Shown here in pieces: positions 26,085 through 27,522 of a stretch of DNA of 27,522 bases (position 1 is the first letter of the stretch; each line of letters starts with the position of its first letter). The notes below the pieces were generated by a model. It ran no database searches. It was not told the DNA's origin and saw only the letters and a list, made by a program, of their open reading frames with translations. This DNA comes from UBA9715 sp964553375 (GTDB lineage Bacteria; Actinomycetota; Coriobacteriia; Coriobacteriales; Eggerthellaceae), in assembly GCA_964553375.1 (NCBI GenBank), contig CAZKKN010000025.1, positions 1 to 27,522 of the forward strand. The letters run 5' to 3'. Made by a program: the position numbers and the translations under genes.

Positions 26085-27522
26085 CTACTTCTCGTCCTTG
26101 TTATCCGAGATGAACTCGCCGCGCTCCTCCAGAAGGTCGCGCGTGGCGCTATCTTCAGCCTGACGCAGGTCGCGTTCGGCCTGACGCTCAGCTTCGGCCC
26201 AGGCTTTCTCTTCTGCATGCTCCTCGTGCACATCCAGTGCCTTCTTGTCGTGCTTCTTGTTGGCGATGGCCAAGATGGGTCCGGTGAGGGCGAAAAGCGC
26301 GATGGCGTTGGGCAGCACCATGAGCTGATTGAACATGTCTTGGAGCTCCCAGACCAGACTGATCTTCAGCACGGCGCCCAAGAAGACGAAGAACGTGCAG
26401 ATGCAGGCGAATATCAGAATGGTCTTTTTTCCGAAGAGATATTCCCAGTTCAGCTTCGCGAAGAGGTTCCACGACAGAATGGTGGAGAACGCGAAGAAGA
26501 GCAGGCAGATGGCCACGAAGATATTGCCGCCACCCGAGGTGAAGAACTTGCTGAAGGCGATCTGGGCCATGTTGCCGTTATCGATTCCGATGGCAGCAGC
26601 CAAGGCGGCCGGATCGCTCATATCGTCATCGGTGAGAACCGCGTTGCCCTTGGCATCCACCAACGCACCGTCTTGCAAGGTGAGGCCATCGGCGATCTTA
26701 TCGCCTTCGGCCTGCACGAAGGCTGCAGCGGTGTCGTAGCGGCCTGCGTTCTCATAGGCTTCGGCCAGAGGGCCATCGCCTACGTAGAGCACCGATATCA
26801 CCACCAGGGCTGTCATGGTCACTACGATCAAGGTGTCGATGAACACGCCGATCATGGCCACCACGCCCTGCTCGTGGGGTTCGCGCACCTCAGCGAGCGC
26901 ATGGGCGTGCGGAGTGGAGCCCATGCCGGCCTCGTTGGAGAAGAGCCCGCGCTTGGCGCCCCAGGTGATGGCGGCGACCATGCCGAAGAAGGCGCCCCCA
27001 AGCCCAGCTTGGGGATTGAAGGCATACGTGAAGATAAGACCGATGGCAGCCGGGATATTCTCCCAGTTCATGATGAGCACCACGATGGAGCCGACCACAT
27101 AGAGCACGGCCATGACCGGCACGAGTTTCTCGGTGATGGATGCAAGGCGATGCACATTGCCGATGAACACGAAGCCGGCCAGGATGGCGATGATCACACC
27201 GACCAGCCAAGGCTCCAGGTTGAAAGCGGTGTTCATGGTGGAGGCGATGGAGTTGGACTGCACCATGGGGCCGATGAAGCCCAAGGCGATGATCACGGCC
27301 ACAGCGAAGAACCCTGCCAGGGCCTTTCCGCCCGTTCCCTTGAAGGCGGTGGTGATGTAGTAGGCCGGACCGCCATGGACCGAGCCGTCTTCATCGACCA
27401 CGCGGGTCTTCTGGGCCATGACCGCTTCGGCGTAATTGGTGGCCATACCCAAAAGGGCGATGATCCACATCCAGAAGATGGCACCGGGGCCGCCGATGAG
27501 GATGGCACCGCAAGCGCCCACG
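26085..27522 (-). CDS. Sodium:alanine/glycine symporter family (AGCS) protein, 5'-truncated
   Basis: The last 478 or so residues are present; the N-terminal part, probably about 80-100 residues, lies beyond the window. Family signatures are GGPGAIFWMWIIALLGMATN near the edge, DGSVHGGPAYYI, and WGAKRGLFSNEAGMGSTPHA, the strongly conserved AGCS motif. The protein imports a small neutral amino acid with sodium. About 55-60 residues between two late membrane helices (near 26550-26780) form an acidic loop (DGALVDAKGNAVLTDDDMSD) that most family members lack. The C-terminal 65 residues are a highly charged helical tail. The gene is convergent with the chaperone gene and is unrelated to the redox region in function. 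Confidence 0.93.
   Translation of the reverse strand, partial: VGACGAILIGGPGAIFWMWIIALLGMATNYAEAVMAQKTRVVDEDGSVHGGPAYYITTAFKGTGGKALAGFFAVAVIIALGFIGPMVQSNSIASTMNTAFNLEPWLVGVIIAILAGFVFIGNVHRLASITEKLVPVMAVLYVVGSIVVLIMNWENIPAAIGLIFTYAFNPQAGLGGAFFGMVAAITWGAKRGLFSNEAGMGSTPHAHALAEVREPHEQGVVAMIGVFIDTLIVVTMTALVVISVLYVGDGPLAEAYENAGRYDTAAAFVQAEGDKIADGLTLQDGALVDAKGNAVLTDDDMSDPAALAAAIGIDNGNMAQIAFSKFFTSGGGNIFVAICLLFFAFSTILSWNLFAKLNWEYLFGKKTILIFACICTFFVFLGAVLKISLVWELQDMFNQLMVLPNAIALFALTGPILAIANKKHDKKALDVHEEHAEEKAWAEAERQAERDLRQAEDSATRDLLEERGEFISDNKDEK

Overview
This window looks like part of the chromosome of an anaerobic actinobacterium of the Coriobacteriia, most likely an Eggerthellaceae member. The reasons are moderately high GC, several NrfD-type and molybdopterin redox modules, a stand-alone SpoVA-like membrane protein, and CydDC next to respiratory accessory genes. 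The family placement is an inference from gene content. No rRNA, tRNA, CRISPR array, insertion sequence or phage gene was recognised.

Layout. (1) Positions 3-1083 hold three small + strand genes closed by a clear terminator. The first is a ferredoxin-fold relative of DmsB-type subunits that has lost nearly all its cluster cysteines. The other two are unrecognised. (2) Positions 1384-7662 hold a tight three-gene operon: a BspA-type leucine-rich-repeat protein, a von Willebrand A protein with a degenerate metallopeptidase-like N-terminus, and a MoxR-like AAA+ ATPase fused to a SAM-dependent methyltransferase. This is the best candidate for an undescribed system. (3) Positions 7755-8729 encode a membrane protein with two SpoVA-like halves, convergent with a radical SAM enzyme on the - strand (8814-10082). 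(4) Positions 10083-10461 contain two nested palindromic elements whose stems differ in sequence but keep their pairing. (5) carB (-) and a HAD phosphatase (+) are divergent. cydDC follows on the - strand.

(6) Positions 18020-25991 are a redox region on the + strand. The first unit is an NrfD-like membrane anchor, a GntR/YtrA-type regulator and a slipin. The second is a complete molybdopterin oxidoreductase operon: Tat-exported catalytic subunit, four-cluster ferredoxin, NrfD anchor and TorD chaperone. The promoters of both units carry the half-site TGTCATA in 10-bp-spaced pairs, so the encoded GntR protein probably controls both. (7) The window ends in a 5'-truncated sodium:amino-acid symporter (-).

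How the genes may work together. The redox region should pass electrons from the quinone pool to an unknown acceptor outside the membrane, with the regulator sensing some signal that switches both units. The LRR-VWA-AAA/methyltransferase operon looks like a cytoplasmic recognition and remodelling machine: LRR for recognition, VWA as metal-dependent adaptor, AAA+ as motor and methyltransferase as effector. That reading is an inference from domain content only.
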